In this document: piece by piece, positions 39,501 to 47,125 of the stretch
How the letters are laid out: each line of letters opens with the position of its first letter
Position numbering within the stretch: the first letter of the stretch is position 1
Source: Heterodera schachtii
Lineage: Eukaryota > Nematoda > Chromadorea > Rhabditida > Heteroderidae
Direction of reading: 5' to 3'
Assembly: GCA_023374025.1 (NCBI GenBank)
Contig: SIJG01000003.1
Coordinates: 3,068,416 to 3,132,415 of the forward strand
DNA length: 64,000 nucleotides
Made by a program: the position numbers and the translations under genes
Notes under the pieces: model-generated
Told to the model about the DNA's origin: nothing
Database searches by the model: none
Seen by the model: the letters and a program-made list of their open reading frames with translations, nothing else

Positions 39501-40257
39501 ACATCGACCCGGGTATTTGAACTTTTATACTTAGACAACCACATACTTAAGTGTATTTTTAATGCGATTTGTTAACAGATTTTGTCCAAAAAATGACAAA
39601 ATTATCAAATTTTTAGCAGATTTTCATCAAAAAATTGCTATTTTGTAGATTTTCAGAAAAATTTAGCGAAATTTTTTGGAAAATTTGGGTGAAATAGGTC
39701 TTGGAGGGGCACTACCAACAAGGAAAATCGAAAATTTTCAGCAAAAATACTTTTTTTTTCCAGGTTTTGTGAAAATAATGGGCCAAAAAGAGGTCTATTT
39801 GGATCAGGGTCCCACTCTAAAAAAATATACGTTTCGAAGAATGCCAATGGTTCACTTCTTCCCACACCAATGGCGATTTCCTTTTTGGGTATACTGTTCC
39901 ACTTTTGTAAATACAGTAACCGCCCAGCAAATTCATGCCCCTCGCTACCGTATTACCTGGCGAGAAGAAGGTGGACGTGAAGTGGTCAGCCATTGCGGAC
40001 AAAAAGTGCTGCGGATGGATGACAGGAGGAGGAGGAGGAAGAGGTGGAGGTGCCGGAGGAAGAAGTGCCGTTGGTGAAGCGGAAGAAATGATGCCGTCGC
40101 CGACAGCGGCAGTGCCGGAAGATGAAGCGGATTTCTGTGGTTGGGGAGATGGAGCGGCTGCGGATGAATGGTGGGGCGGACGAGGAAGAGACACTGTGGC
40201 GGAAGAGGAGGGGGAGGAGGGACAGCATGAAGAGGCTAACAAGTCAGCGGAGGACAT
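9130..40257 (-). CDS. zfh-2: ZFHX-family multi-zinc-finger (homeobox) transcription factor, partial, 15 exons
   Basis: Nuclear DNA-binding regulator of the ZFHX3/ZFHX4/zfh-2 family, which in animals acts mainly in neuronal and muscle differentiation (family knowledge). Joined exons give 899 in-frame codons. Residues 1-160 are Ser/Ala/Pro-rich and probably disordered. C2H2 fingers start near residues 165, 220, 303, 342, 401, 455, 518, 642, 673, 737 and 832. Diagnostic blocks are [18 protein letters not shown], the [14 protein letters not shown] linker, [34 protein letters not shown] and [15 protein letters not shown]. All 14 splice junctions agree in phase, and five of them cut a finger whose ligands only line up after joining. 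There is no stop in the last exon and no homeodomain (no WFQN-type motif seen), so the C-terminal part lies left of the window. The start codon at 40257 is the best guess; upstream coding exons cannot be excluded. Family assignment is very likely, exact orthology less certain. Confidence 0.9.
9278..10286 (-). other. zfh-2 intron 14
   Basis: The intron is dominated by the foldback element in its 3' part, with AT-rich sequence and (AATT)n near 10228-10265. No other coding potential is seen. Confidence 0.75.
9369..9720. mobile_element. foldback element with ~110-bp inverted arms, inside zfh-2 intron 14
   Basis: The left arm (9369-9481) carries AAAACTCCGCCGCCGAAA followed by A/T-rich TTTCAAGAAAAAAATCTTAG. 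The right arm (9612-9720) is its inverted copy ending GGCGGAGTTTTG. The loop (about 130 bp) is AT-rich and also partly self-complementary. No protein is encoded. It starts 92 bases from the exon 15 acceptor. Confidence 0.88.
10287..10503 (-). CDS. zfh-2: zfh-2 exon 14: Ser-rich linker and final finger seen
   Basis: The acceptor TTTTTTCCAG|AA is the only nearby site in phase with exon 13. It makes the exon begin with ten coding T residues (Ile-Phe-Phe-Leu). A Ser-rich linker with a basic patch (SKAVKRP) leads to [20 protein letters not shown]. Its ligands are Cys832, Cys835, His848 and, after splicing, His854. The donor TTGAG|GTGGGC is phase 2. Confidence 0.85.
10504..11222 (-). other. zfh-2 intron 13
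   Basis: AT-rich, with CTCGAGAGTCGAGACT motifs near 10580 that resemble the MITE interior at 5.1 kb, and two TACAGTAT words close to the exon 13 donor. No coding sequence is recognised. Confidence 0.7.
11223..11586 (-). CDS. zfh-2: zfh-2 exon 13: end of eighth finger, inserted ninth finger, tenth finger
   Basis: The acceptor TTTTTCCAG|GCC gives AHALAH, completing the eighth finger. A second finger appears expanded. Cys673 and Cys678 are separated from [12 protein letters not shown] (His716, His722) by about 37 residues of Ala/Thr/Asp-rich sequence. A third finger, [20 protein letters not shown], has ligands 737, 740, 755 and 761. The donor GTGG|GTATAC leaves phase 1. Confidence 0.88.
11587..12121 (-). 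other. zfh-2 intron 12
   Basis: AT-rich. CAGGCCCGTAGCCAG at 11803 resembles terminal sequences of hAT-type transposons, but no opposite end was found. Nothing else is recognised. Confidence 0.6.
12122..12338 (-). CDS. zfh-2: zfh-2 exon 12: low-complexity linker and first half of eighth finger
   Basis: The acceptor CTATTTTAG|C restores Ser584. Residues 584-640 are Asn/Ala/Pro/Ser-rich. [17 protein letters not shown] provides Cys642 and Cys645. The donor is CTGCAG|GTGGTC. Reading through the donor destroys the finger, while splicing to exon 13 gives C-x2-C-x12-H-x3-H exactly. Confidence 0.85.
12645..12890. repeat. tandem duplication (~140 bp)
   Basis: The block AATTAATTAATCGACACAGA, a GAGAGAG-like stretch, ATATTTTAAAGAGG, AATGG and AAAGTGCTCATTT occurs twice, with the second copy slightly shorter. 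Confidence 0.8.
13945..14230. repeat. GA-rich microsatellite tract
   Basis: The plus strand is polypurine, almost pure (GA)n with GGAAGAGAGAGA interruptions. Open frames on both strands are artefacts. Confidence 0.95.
15599..15732 (-). CDS. zfh-2: zfh-2 exon 11: conserved helix and Gln-rich linker
   Basis: The acceptor GTTTAAAG|GAA is phase 0. [20 protein letters not shown] matches the conserved segment after the seventh finger in ZFHX proteins. A Glu/His/Gln-rich linker follows ([16 protein letters not shown]). The donor AACAG|GTAATT leaves phase 2, which exon 12 completes as Ser584. Confidence 0.82.
15914..15999 (-). CDS. zfh-2: zfh-2 exon 10: seventh finger, first part
   Basis: The acceptor TTTTTTGCAG|AT joins phase 1 of exon 9. 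[19 protein letters not shown] contains the Cys pair (518, 521). His536 lies near the exon end and His541 in exon 11, giving C-x2-C-x14-H-x4-H. The position corresponds to the family finger followed by a helix that precedes the middle of the protein. The donor GAG|GTAATT is phase 0. Confidence 0.82.
16979..17545. repeat. dispersed GCGGGGAC / TATGGCAAAATGCGGGGAC repeats
   Basis: The word CGGGGA with flanking GG or AC recurs at least eight times. AACAAACTRTGGCAAAATGCG stands three times between 17360 and 17510. The units are degenerate and irregularly spaced. Confidence 0.7.
21180..21960. repeat. GA-rich polypurine tract
   Basis: Nearly 800 bases of purine-rich plus strand with GATGATGATGAA and GAGAGAGA subregions. 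AGGATGATGATGCTGTTAATGAAGATTGAAGA-like blocks occur twice (near 21295 and 21480). Confidence 0.9.
25375..25495. repeat. GA microsatellite
   Basis: Consecutive GAGAGAGA runs broken by GGGGAGGGCAGGGGA. Leu/Ser-rich frames on the other strand are artefacts. Confidence 0.9.
27834..28250. repeat. tandem duplication, ~210-bp unit, two copies
   Basis: Each copy contains ATCTCAA-GTAAA-AGCT, GCGGCATTTTACG-AAT, CATGCCAAAA, CCTCTTAA-AAATT, CCTTTCTACCAAAATTGTAT and a GATGATGAGTGA/ATGGATGG microsatellite ending GATGAATGGCGG. Confidence 0.8.
28830..29235. repeat. CT-rich polypyrimidine tract
   Basis: About 400 bases of C/T-rich plus strand with CTCTCT and CCTTCC motifs. It is the only long tract in the window with the opposite purine/pyrimidine strand bias. 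Confidence 0.9.
30855..31130. repeat. GA-rich tract with (TA)n core
   Basis: GAGAGAGAGA is followed by TATATATATATA near 30870, then a degenerate GA-rich tract with ACACACACAGAGAGAGA near 31070. Confidence 0.9.
31590..31880. repeat. irregular GGACAAATGGTC repeats
   Basis: Words of the form (G)GACAAATGRTC or close variants occur about nine times in 290 bases, separated by 15-40 bases of AT-rich sequence. Confidence 0.7.
32815..32937 (-). CDS. zfh-2: zfh-2 exon 9: end of sixth finger and acidic linker
   Basis: The acceptor TTCAATTCAG|CG restores Ala470. His471 and His475 complete the C-x2-C-x12-H-x3-H finger begun in exon 8. The rest is a Ser-rich, then acidic stretch ([14 protein letters not shown]), as in ZFHX relatives. 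The donor AAGC|GTAAGTGTG is a near-perfect consensus, phase 1. It leads into a 16.8-kb intron. Confidence 0.83.
32938..34172 (-). other. zfh-2 intron 8
   Basis: Mostly non-coding. It holds a plus-strand two-part small reading frame with consensus splice sites (33013-33073 and 33421-33479), listed separately as a finding, and a poly-C/poly-A stretch at 33640-33665. Confidence 0.6.
34173..34351 (-). CDS. zfh-2: zfh-2 exon 8: second half of fifth finger and start of sixth
   Basis: The acceptor TTTGCGCAG|C completes Cys410. [14 protein letters not shown] supplies His417 and His424 of the fifth finger. After an Ala-rich linker, [16 protein letters not shown] begins the sixth finger (Cys455, Cys458). 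Two overlapping donors exist. GTTG|GTCAGT (phase 1) is chosen because it is in phase with exon 9 and gives perfect finger spacing. Confidence 0.88.
34352..35625 (-). other. zfh-2 intron 7
   Basis: Its 3' part in gene order (34.38-34.77 kb) carries a TGATCA cluster. A poly-C run lies at 34878-34893. The remaining open frames show no recognisable protein. Confidence 0.65.
34385..34765. repeat. cluster of TGATCA palindromes
   Basis: At least six TGATCA and several TGATCGG words are set in GTGATCAGAAA context, resembling the cluster at 2.4-2.8 kb. Confidence 0.75.
35626..35744 (-). CDS. zfh-2: zfh-2 exon 7: linker and first half of fifth finger
   Basis: The acceptor is ACGTACAG|ATC. Residues 371-409 run from [12 protein letters not shown] to [10 protein letters not shown], matching the spacing between fingers in ZFHX proteins. 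Only the Cys pair (401, 404) of the finger is in this exon. The donor TCCTG|GTAAAT (phase 2) splits the next codon, and the His ligands come from exon 8. Confidence 0.88.
35745..36971 (-). other. zfh-2 intron 6
   Basis: C-rich and G-rich stretches at 36.1-36.4 kb and AT-rich DNA elsewhere. No coding sequence is recognised. Confidence 0.65.
36972..37058 (-). CDS. zfh-2: zfh-2 exon 6: fourth zinc finger
   Basis: A symmetric 87-base exon (29 codons). The acceptor is GCTTTCAG|TGC and the donor CTT|GTGGGT. It encodes a full C2H2 finger of form C-x2-C-x12-H-x5-H (residues 342-364) with the motif [17 protein letters not shown], then IQRVQL, which continues into exon 7. It is too short and splice-bounded to stand out as an open frame, but the family match is strong. 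Confidence 0.92.
37059..37425 (-). other. zfh-2 intron 5
   Basis: A 367-base AT-rich intron with TCTCGA-type words near 37238-37330. Nothing else is recognised. Confidence 0.7.
37426..37685 (-). CDS. zfh-2: zfh-2 exon 5: Gln/Ala-rich linker and third (atypical) finger
   Basis: The acceptor GAGTTTAG|GC restores Gly255. A Gln/His/Ala-rich linker precedes [20 protein letters not shown] (residues 303-322). Its Cys pair and one His (320) are clear. A canonical second His is missing, and Asp/Arg residues follow, as at the equivalent ZFHX position. The donor CAG|GTGGGT is phase 0. The acceptor region is duplicated 145 bases upstream within a tandem repeat (37677-37965). Confidence 0.88.
37677..37965. 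repeat. 145-bp tandem duplication covering the exon 5 acceptor
   Basis: GCAAGGAGCCTAAACTCTC occurs at 37677 and again at 37822. Both are followed by TGGTGGCTTACAGTATTTG-like sequence, AATACAGTATACC, and ATTTTCTA-TTC(A)TAAAAGAAAAGTT. Copy 1 contains the real exon 5 acceptor and the exon's first bases; copy 2 lies wholly in intron 4 (37686-38193), which holds nothing else recognised. Confidence 0.9.
38194..38300 (-). CDS. zfh-2: zfh-2 exon 4: second zinc finger
   Basis: The acceptor TTTGTACAG|G completes the Arg codon. The finger [18 protein letters not shown] (residues 220-237, ligands 220, 223, 236, 242) is among the most conserved parts of the ZFHX family and fixes the identification. It is followed by a short linker [12 protein letters not shown]. 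The donor is GCCG|GTACAG, phase 1. Confidence 0.93.
38301..38361 (-). other. 61-bp GC-AG intron (zfh-2 intron 3)
   Basis: The intron runs from GCAATG to TTTGTACAG on the minus strand. The hexamer GTACAG stands at both ends, immediately before the donor cut and before the acceptor cut. The GC donor is preferred because it keeps the conserved Tyr-Arg; the alternative GT donor six bases upstream shortens the protein by two residues in the same frame. Confidence 0.7.
38362..38447 (-). CDS. zfh-2: zfh-2 exon 3: conserved Cys-rich linker, uses a GC donor
   Basis: Encodes [20 protein letters not shown] followed by YSCGYKPY (residues 191-218). This is the conserved block that precedes the second finger in ZFHX proteins. 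The acceptor TTTTGAG| is phase 0 and fits exon 2. Upstream CTACAG would be out of phase. The exon ends at TACAG|GCAATG, a GC donor. The only nearby GT donor (CC|GTACAG) would delete the conserved Tyr-Arg before the next finger. Confidence 0.8.
38747..39015 (-). CDS. zfh-2: zfh-2 exon 2: linker and first zinc finger
   Basis: Acceptor CGGCCAG|GC joins phase 1 of exon 1 to restore a Gly codon (residue 101). A Ser/Thr/Gly-rich linker leads into [18 protein letters not shown] at residues 165-182. The finger is C-x2-C-x12-H-x4-H (ligands 165, 168, 181, 186). The NWHYKYQ core is a strong signature of the ZFHX family. The donor is GAA|GTGAGT, phase 0. Confidence 0.9.
39016..39956 (-). other. zfh-2 intron 1
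   Basis: A 941-base AT-rich intron, with TACAGTAA and GTATACTG words close to the exon 1 donor. No coding sequence is recognised. Confidence 0.7.
39957..40257 (-). CDS. zfh-2: zfh-2 exon 1: N-terminal Ser/Ala/Pro-rich region
   Basis: Codes for residues 1-100, starting [10 protein letters not shown]. It contains Ser-, Ala- and His/Pro-rich stretches and a run of about five prolines before [15 protein letters not shown]. No finger is present. The donor is CCAG|GTAATA and leaves phase 1. The ATG at 40257 is preceded 43 bases upstream by a TTTAG acceptor-like site. The frame stays open up to that site, so a longer exon is possible, but the extra peptide does not look like part of the protein. 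A start here is inferred. Confidence 0.7.
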
Positions 40258-40299
40258 GGCATGCCAAACAAAAAGTGAATGAAAAAGTCGGGCAATTGT

Positions 40300-40304
40300 G
40301 CTAA
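40300..40304 (-). promoter_or_regulatory. possible 3' splice (trans-splice leader) acceptor upstream of the start codon
   Basis: On the minus strand the sequence TGCCATTTAG|CACAATTG lies 43 bases before the proposed ATG. If the organism is a nematode this could be the spliced-leader acceptor defining a 43-base 5' UTR. It could equally be an ordinary cis acceptor of a further upstream exon. No spliced-leader gene was noticed in the window. Confidence 0.3.
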
Positions 40305-43300
40305 ATGGCACAAAAAAGTCAGTCAGTCTCGAACCGAAACTCTCGAACCCCGCCCCCGGCCCTCCTTACTCTCGACAAACGATGGGGGCAAAAAACGGGA
40401 GCAAATAAATCGGATTTGGCAAATTCAAATTTATGGAATTAAGCACTAAATTGTGCCGGCGACTTTATAAGCAGCTAACACAAGCAAATTTTGATGAGAG
40501 GGGGGGGGGGGGGGGAGGCACGGCATTTTTGCCCCCGGCAAATTTTTGGCACACACAATGTTTTTCCGCCGCCGCTAGGAAAAGCGGACAAATTGACGCG
40601 GCGACCACCCCCACGCAATCATCATCATCATCATCAGCGCTAATCCAAAAATTTTGTCGGCTTTTCCTTCTGTAGAAGCGGGGGCGGGGGAGGGTGCCAT
40701 GCCGCCCGTGGGCATGCTTTTCCTATGGCACACTTTTCCCGTCAGGGCGGAAAATGAATGAATGAATGAAGGAATTTAATGCGGCAGCGTGGCGGGGGGC
40801 GGGAGGCGGGCAAAATGCGAAAGTGCCGAAATTTGCCGAAATTATGCCGTCCTTGTTAAGAGGGGGATGGACACGGACAGAGCGGGTGGGGTGGGCAAAT
40901 TCGGCCTAATTTGTCGTGAAGAGAAATTAGATTTGCCCCCGGGGGGAGGGGGGAGGGATTCAGCGACAGCCGCCCGCCGAGGACAGCCAAAAGTTGTTCA
41001 CAAGTGTGCCGCCGCGAGGCATTGGCGCAGTTTCGGCTGTTGATGATAAATTAAGGACGGGGAAAGGGGCGGGGACAAATTTGAGACGGGGAAAAGCGGG
41101 GACACCGCGAAACGGGGACAATAATGATCAGGGTTAAGCCAAGTGACAAGGATGAGCAGATTTTTGTCAAGATTAATTTTGTAAAACCAGCGGGTCCATG
41201 AAGGACGGGGATAAACCAAAAGCCGGGGGATTTGCTGATAGGCGGGGAAACGGGGAAAATGATCGGCGGAGGCATAATTAGACATTATTAATGGACAGGT
41301 TAGCACAGTTTAAGCAAATATTGGTTGACTGATGATTGGCCCAATCCGGTGGCACCCAAATATTGCCAAAAGCGCCACATTAAGGAGAGTGCCAAATTTG
41401 TGTTAAACTTTTTTTTTTTTGGCACTGCCGCCATCGCCTTTGGCAAATGATATAAACCGCCTAATTTGGCAATAAATTTAGAGGGCTCGGACTAAACTTC
41501 TTCTCGGCCCTGATGGAGTTGCTTCTTGTTCCTCCTCCGCTCTGCAGTGTCCAAGTTTGGCACTCGTCGTTAGCGGAGAATAAACAAATTTGTCCCCGGA
41601 GGGGAGCGCCAAATTATTATTATAAATTGAGAATTATCGCCTCGCCTGCGGGGAGAGGCGGGGGCGGGGCGGGACATCGCTGTGAAGAAGTGTGAAGGCC
41701 ATCATCAGCAAATTTGGAAGATTATTGCAATGAGAGGGGCGGGGGCTGAAAAATATCGCCAATTTGGCGTTCTGCTTCTCTCTCTCCTCTAATTCAAATT
41801 CCCGCGAATTTTTCGGGGAGACGGGGACAGGGGCGGGGAGGGAAACCGTTGATGACATTGCCGATCATCCTCATCATGATGATGGGGGGGGGGGGCGCCG
41901 TCATCGTCGTGTCGTTTTGCGGCGGTCATTCCCCCGGCGCCCCCTCTGTCCCCCAAGGCCTTTCCCTACCGTAATCTACCGTAAATTGGCATGGAAATGA
42001 ATGAATTGGGGGGGGGGGAGAAAAATGGTGTGGGCAGGCACGACAGACAATAAATTTGGGCAATGAAAATTGAGGCGGCACATATTTACTTCGTTCATAA
42101 TTTGACACTTTTGTCAAACGGTGGTTTTTGGGGGACGGGGCGGGCCACCAAATTGAGGGCAATTAGTTAATGATGTGCCTCTCTCCGATGGCTCTTTTTC
42201 AATGGTTGATCGCTCGCGATATTCTTGGAATATATCATAATAATAACATATCCAGAGAGAAGGGATATAATTAGGTTCAATTGCATTGCACTAATTAACC
42301 AATGAATGACCCTTCTGGGTGAATTGTTTGGCCTCCAGAGACATTTGACCGGCAATTAAAAATGTTTTCGGTGTTACAATAATAATTTCACATTTAGGCT
42401 GCTTTTTGGTATAAGTAATTAATTTTTAATTACAATAATTGCTAATTACTAATATAAAAGAAATAAAATTAAATTTGCGATTATATTTTTTTACGACAAA
42501 AATTTGATATTTTTTTTGGCTTGGCATTGTGCTAATAGCCGCCGTCGAAAAATTTAATTTTTAAATTGCTTTAATCCTGCAGGATCAAAGTCCAGTCGCG
42601 TGGTTTGAAAGGTCGGGGTTTGGAGTCCCACCATAATTTATTAATTTAATTTTTCATTAAAAATCCCAATAAAAACCGAAAAATGCCGAAAATTCCGACC
42701 GTGCCGGTCTCTTCTATTAACAATGGCCCCGTCAGGGCCAAATGAGCACCTTCCCCCTCATCCATTTACTTTTGCTGAACTACTGGCCAAATTAGTGTCT
42801 GTTTAGGCTTCCCCCCTCCCCTGCGGCACTGTTTCACGGCTCAACGCGCTTTTGTGAACAGCCCCGGCGGGCACGGACGGCACGCCGCGCCGCCACCCGC
42901 CGAAATGTGCCGGAGAGTACGGCATGGCGCCCATTTAAGGCGGGTGGCGAGTGTGGGGGTGGAGGTGGTGGTAAATTAAGCGATGGATGGGCGAGGTAGT
43001 GGGACGGGTGGCATTGGCACAAATAATTTTGGCACAATGTTTAGGCGGTGGGGCGGTGCCGCGCCCATTTAACCCTCCGGAAAGTTGTTGTTGGTACAAG
43101 CATTAAAATAATAATAATTGTGCAAATCGGCCTCCGGCAAACGGTGCCGTGACCGAAATTTTCGCCCTCGCCCAATTTTGTGCCCTCCGGCGCGGCGATG
43201 GCGGGGACACCTTTTGCTAAATGACTGGCCCGTTGTGTGAGTGAGCGCGCCCGAGTGGAACAAATTTTTGTTTTTGGGCGCACCGCTTTCAGTGAGTGAG

Positions 43301-46098
43301 TGAGTGCCCCGCGGCAATTTGTGCCAATAATTTGCCAATGTGTGTGTACTCATTTCACCGCAATTAAATGGTGCCCTGCCCCCGCCCCCTCCGGCGTTTG
43401 CTCGACGGGCTACGGTAATTGCCAATAAGCATAATCATTATTATAATTCATTTGTTTACGATTGTACAAAAGTGGAAATTTGCGTAGTGATGGCTTATGA
43501 AAATCGGATAAAATAGCTCAAGCTTAGAGAATGTCCTACCGTAATTATTTTTGTGAGTGATTACGGTATTTTCCTACTGTAATTATTTGGGAAGAAATAG
43601 AACTGTCGTCCTTTGTCCCATCTCTCGAAAATTTAATTTATTAAGAATAAAACATATCATTCATTAACCTGCTAATTGGTTCATTAATTTAAAGGGTACC
43701 AAAAGAGTACAGTAATAATTGCTTGCCGTATAAAAAACTGAAAATAAATTTAAATGACAAATAATTGAAATCGATCCTCATCCTCACATTCATACATATT
43801 TATATTTTATAAATAGCTCTGCCCTGTAAAAGGTCAACTACATAAAAAAAACAATTGCTCTTTTTGTCGGCGCGGTTTTGCGCCGTCGCCGCCGCCGCGC
43901 CATTTTTTCGCGCATTTTCTCGCTTTTTGATGCGCCGATTAGCGGCGCCGAGCAATTTGTTGATGGGTTTTGTTTTTTGAGTGCCATCGCCAGCCAGCAA
44001 ATAAATCATCATCATCAGCAGCATGAACATGAACATCATCATCATCTGTCGGCATCGGCAGAGGTCACCCCCCCCCCCCCCCACAAATGGCGCATTTGGA
44101 ATTGGTTGGACAATTTGGGGGCGCCGGGGGGGGGACGGATCAGTGCCCCAAACTTTGGCGGCGATTTGCGGGAAAATTAAGCTAAACGAGGCGTTAAGGA
44201 AGGCACAAAACGGTGTGGCGGACAAAATGAATATGAATGATCGGTGGGTTGGAAGAGGAGGAAAAGGAAGAGGAGCAGCAGAGGTGAGAAGGTCACCACC
44301 ACCATAAAATTGTGATCATCATTTGAAAGAAATGGGCGGCGATTAGAGCCCCGGGGGCGGCTGTCAATTGGACGGAAAATTATTGACAGACGGAGGCGGA
44401 CATTGTCGAGAATTCTCTATTGAAATTTATTATATATAGGACTAATTTCTATGATTATGTTTTCAGTTACTATAAAAAAGTGATTGGGGATTGGAAATGG
44501 CGGATCAGCTAGTGATCAATGTGATCAAAAAATGATTGTCATTGGTTATAAACGGTCGTTAAATATATAGTTTAAATGAATGAATGAATCCATAATGATC
44601 ATATTAGTTAATAGGGGCAAAACAAAAGTAAATAATTACAATTTAATTGGTTGAAAGTGAGCAATAGCATTAAAACATTAAATAATTAACTAAAAATATT
44701 TAAAAAATGGTTTAATTAATGACCTTGGTGCCAAATTTCATCAGAGTGATCGGCAGAATGGAAAATGGTCTAACAAATTATTATCTTTTATTTGACCAAA
44801 AATTTCTCGTAAAATATTAAAAAAGTGATTAAAAAAACATTTATTTAGTTTAAAATTTAATGCTTTATTTGTTGTCTAAAATCAATTTAATTCAAATGCT
44901 TTCATTTTTATAAAAAAATATTTTTAAAATAATCCAAGCAACTTGTTGGGTGCTTTTCTGATCATTTTGCTAATTATACCTTTTGGACTAAAATTCCGTG
45001 GATGGTTTCGCAGGAAAATCTCAAGCCTACAATTAAAAAGTTTTTTGAGAACTATTACAAAAATGTTGGTATCCATCCGAGCATGAAAATGCAGGATTTG
45101 CGAAATTTACTGGAAAATTTGAAAAAAATTTTCCTTGAAGATGCCTGACCGGGGAAATTTGAAATATTTGAAAAAATTTTCCATTTGGTCATTGAAATGC
45201 CAGCTGAAGAATATGAAGAAGATTTTGTAGTAGAAAAATCTACAATCTTAGAATTTGAGTGGATGTGAGCAAAAATCTTTTAAATTTTTCAAATTTTTAA
45301 AAAAATTTCCTAATTTTTCGGTATTTCTCTCTGATCACCAAACGGTCCAAAAATTTTGAAGAAAAAAAGGGTTCTATAAATATTAACCAAATCCAGATCA
45401 TCTGCTACTAATTCTGACTGGCTTCGAAGGAGGCTTCACGAAAAATTTTGAAAATTTTGATAATTTTCAAAAAACTGTCAATTTTTTTGGTGCCCTCCTA
45501 CAATGCTCAAAGCAGAGCCCCTAAAAAGTTTCCAAAAATGAAAATAGGCCTCATTTGAACTTGTTTTCTTGCTCAAATTTTCGCGTGTGCCACCCACCCA
45601 TCCATGCCAATGGCTATGGGCTAATCCCCGGTGCCAATTCGCTCATTCCAATCTTACTTACCCCACCCCATTCTCGATGCGTCTTGTGCTGCTTCTCCTC
45701 GGTCTCTAATTGCCTTATTCGTTAGCCCCATCCCCACCCCCCCCCACCCCCCGGGGGTGGGCCCAATGGGCCTAATCAACAAAGGCAAAGGCGCGCCCTA
45801 ATAAAGTCGCCTTAGGGGTGGGTGCCGCCGCCGTCGCCGCTTGCCTCCGGCGGGCGGGGGCACACAACTTAATTCCAATTGGCCGTGCCGCCGATGTATG
45901 GACGGACGCTTGTGGTGGTGGCGGTGGTGAAAGATGCCCCAGCGGGGGACGGACGGACGGACGGGGGGAGGAGAACTTCTCCTCCGTTAATTTGGTTGGA
46001 TTTTGGGGGAATGGGTGGGCCAAATCGACGACGGCACCCCGCGACATGAAATTTGTGTGCCATGCCATTTTTAATTCGTTAGTTAACATAGCATCGGC

Positions 46099-46663
46099 GG
46101 CACCAAATGAGGAGCGGCGCCGGGGGGGGGGGAGGGACAACGACGACGGCAAATGCCAATGCCGGGATAAATTTTGTCTTGGATTTAGACTAATGCCAAT
46201 TAAAGAAGCGGGGAGCATGTGATGATGATGTGAGTTGTTGATGGTGGCAAAAGTGCCAACCAATGGCTTTGTGTCATGAAAAGATGAGAAGAATTCTATA
46301 GAAGGTTTGTCTCGGACTCCGACAGTTTGTCCCCGAGAATGCGGGGAAATTCTAATCAACAGAATCCCATGGCTTAGGAAAAGTATTGGATGGATCGAAC
46401 ATTTGTTCTAGTACCCAAAACCCCGATGTAGTAGTCCTTGAGAGTGCGGGGAAAGATTTAAATTTGATCAAATATGATCAGAAGCTGGTGGCACCAAATG
46501 AGGAGCGACGGGGCGGGGCGGGGACAACGCCGGCGGCAAATGCCAATGCCGGGATAAATTTTGTGTGGGATTTTGGCAAATGCCAATTAAAGAAGATGCC
46601 AATTAAAGAAGCGGGGAGCGATGTGATGTGAGTTGTTGATGGTGGCAAAAGTGCCAACCGATG
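46099..46663. repeat. duplicated ~165-bp segment, period 391
   Basis: GCACCAAATGAGGAGCG through GGCAAATGCCAATGCCGGGA, GCCAATTAAAGAAG and GTGGCAAAAGTGCCAACC is present at 46099-46265 and 46491-46661 with few differences. Confidence 0.85.
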
Positions 46664-47125
46664 CTTGTCCTCGAGAATGCGGGGGAACTAATCCATGGCT
46701 TAAGGTGAAGCATTTGATCGCAGATTTGTCCTAGACCAGACATCTCCGCGACTCAAACCCCGATAGTTGTCTCCGAGAATGCGGATTTTAAATTGATCGA
46801 AGGTTAGTCTTGGACTCCGACATTTTGCCCCGAGAATGCGGGGAATCGAATCAGCAGAATGCCATAGCTTAGGATAAAGCATTCGATCGAAGATTTGTCT
46901 TAGACCCGACGATCTCCCCGACTCAAATCCCGACATTTGTCCCTGGTAGTGCGGGGAAGGAAGCTTATGTTTGATCATAATTTTGATCAGAAGCTGATCA
47001 ATAACATGACATCTCTATGCCATAAATGAGGATGAAGCATTCGAGGTTTGTCCTGGACCCCGCCGAAGTCTGTCCTCGACACAAACCCCGATATTTTGTC
47101 GCCGAGAATGCGGGGACAGTTACAA
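46310..47125. repeat. degenerate array of CCGAGAATGCGGGGA units
   Basis: CGAGAATGCGG-type words stand near 46334, 46672, 46773, 46832 and 47102, with degenerate versions at 46443 and 46937. They alternate with TTTGTCYTAGACYC, CCCCGACATTTG and ATGGCTTAGGA-AAGCATT blocks. The unit is about 100 bp and diverged. Confidence 0.75.

Noticed and set aside
42590..42645. tRNA-like GGGGTTTGGAGTCCC box
   Set aside because: No matching A box, acceptor stem or anticodon arm could be built around it.
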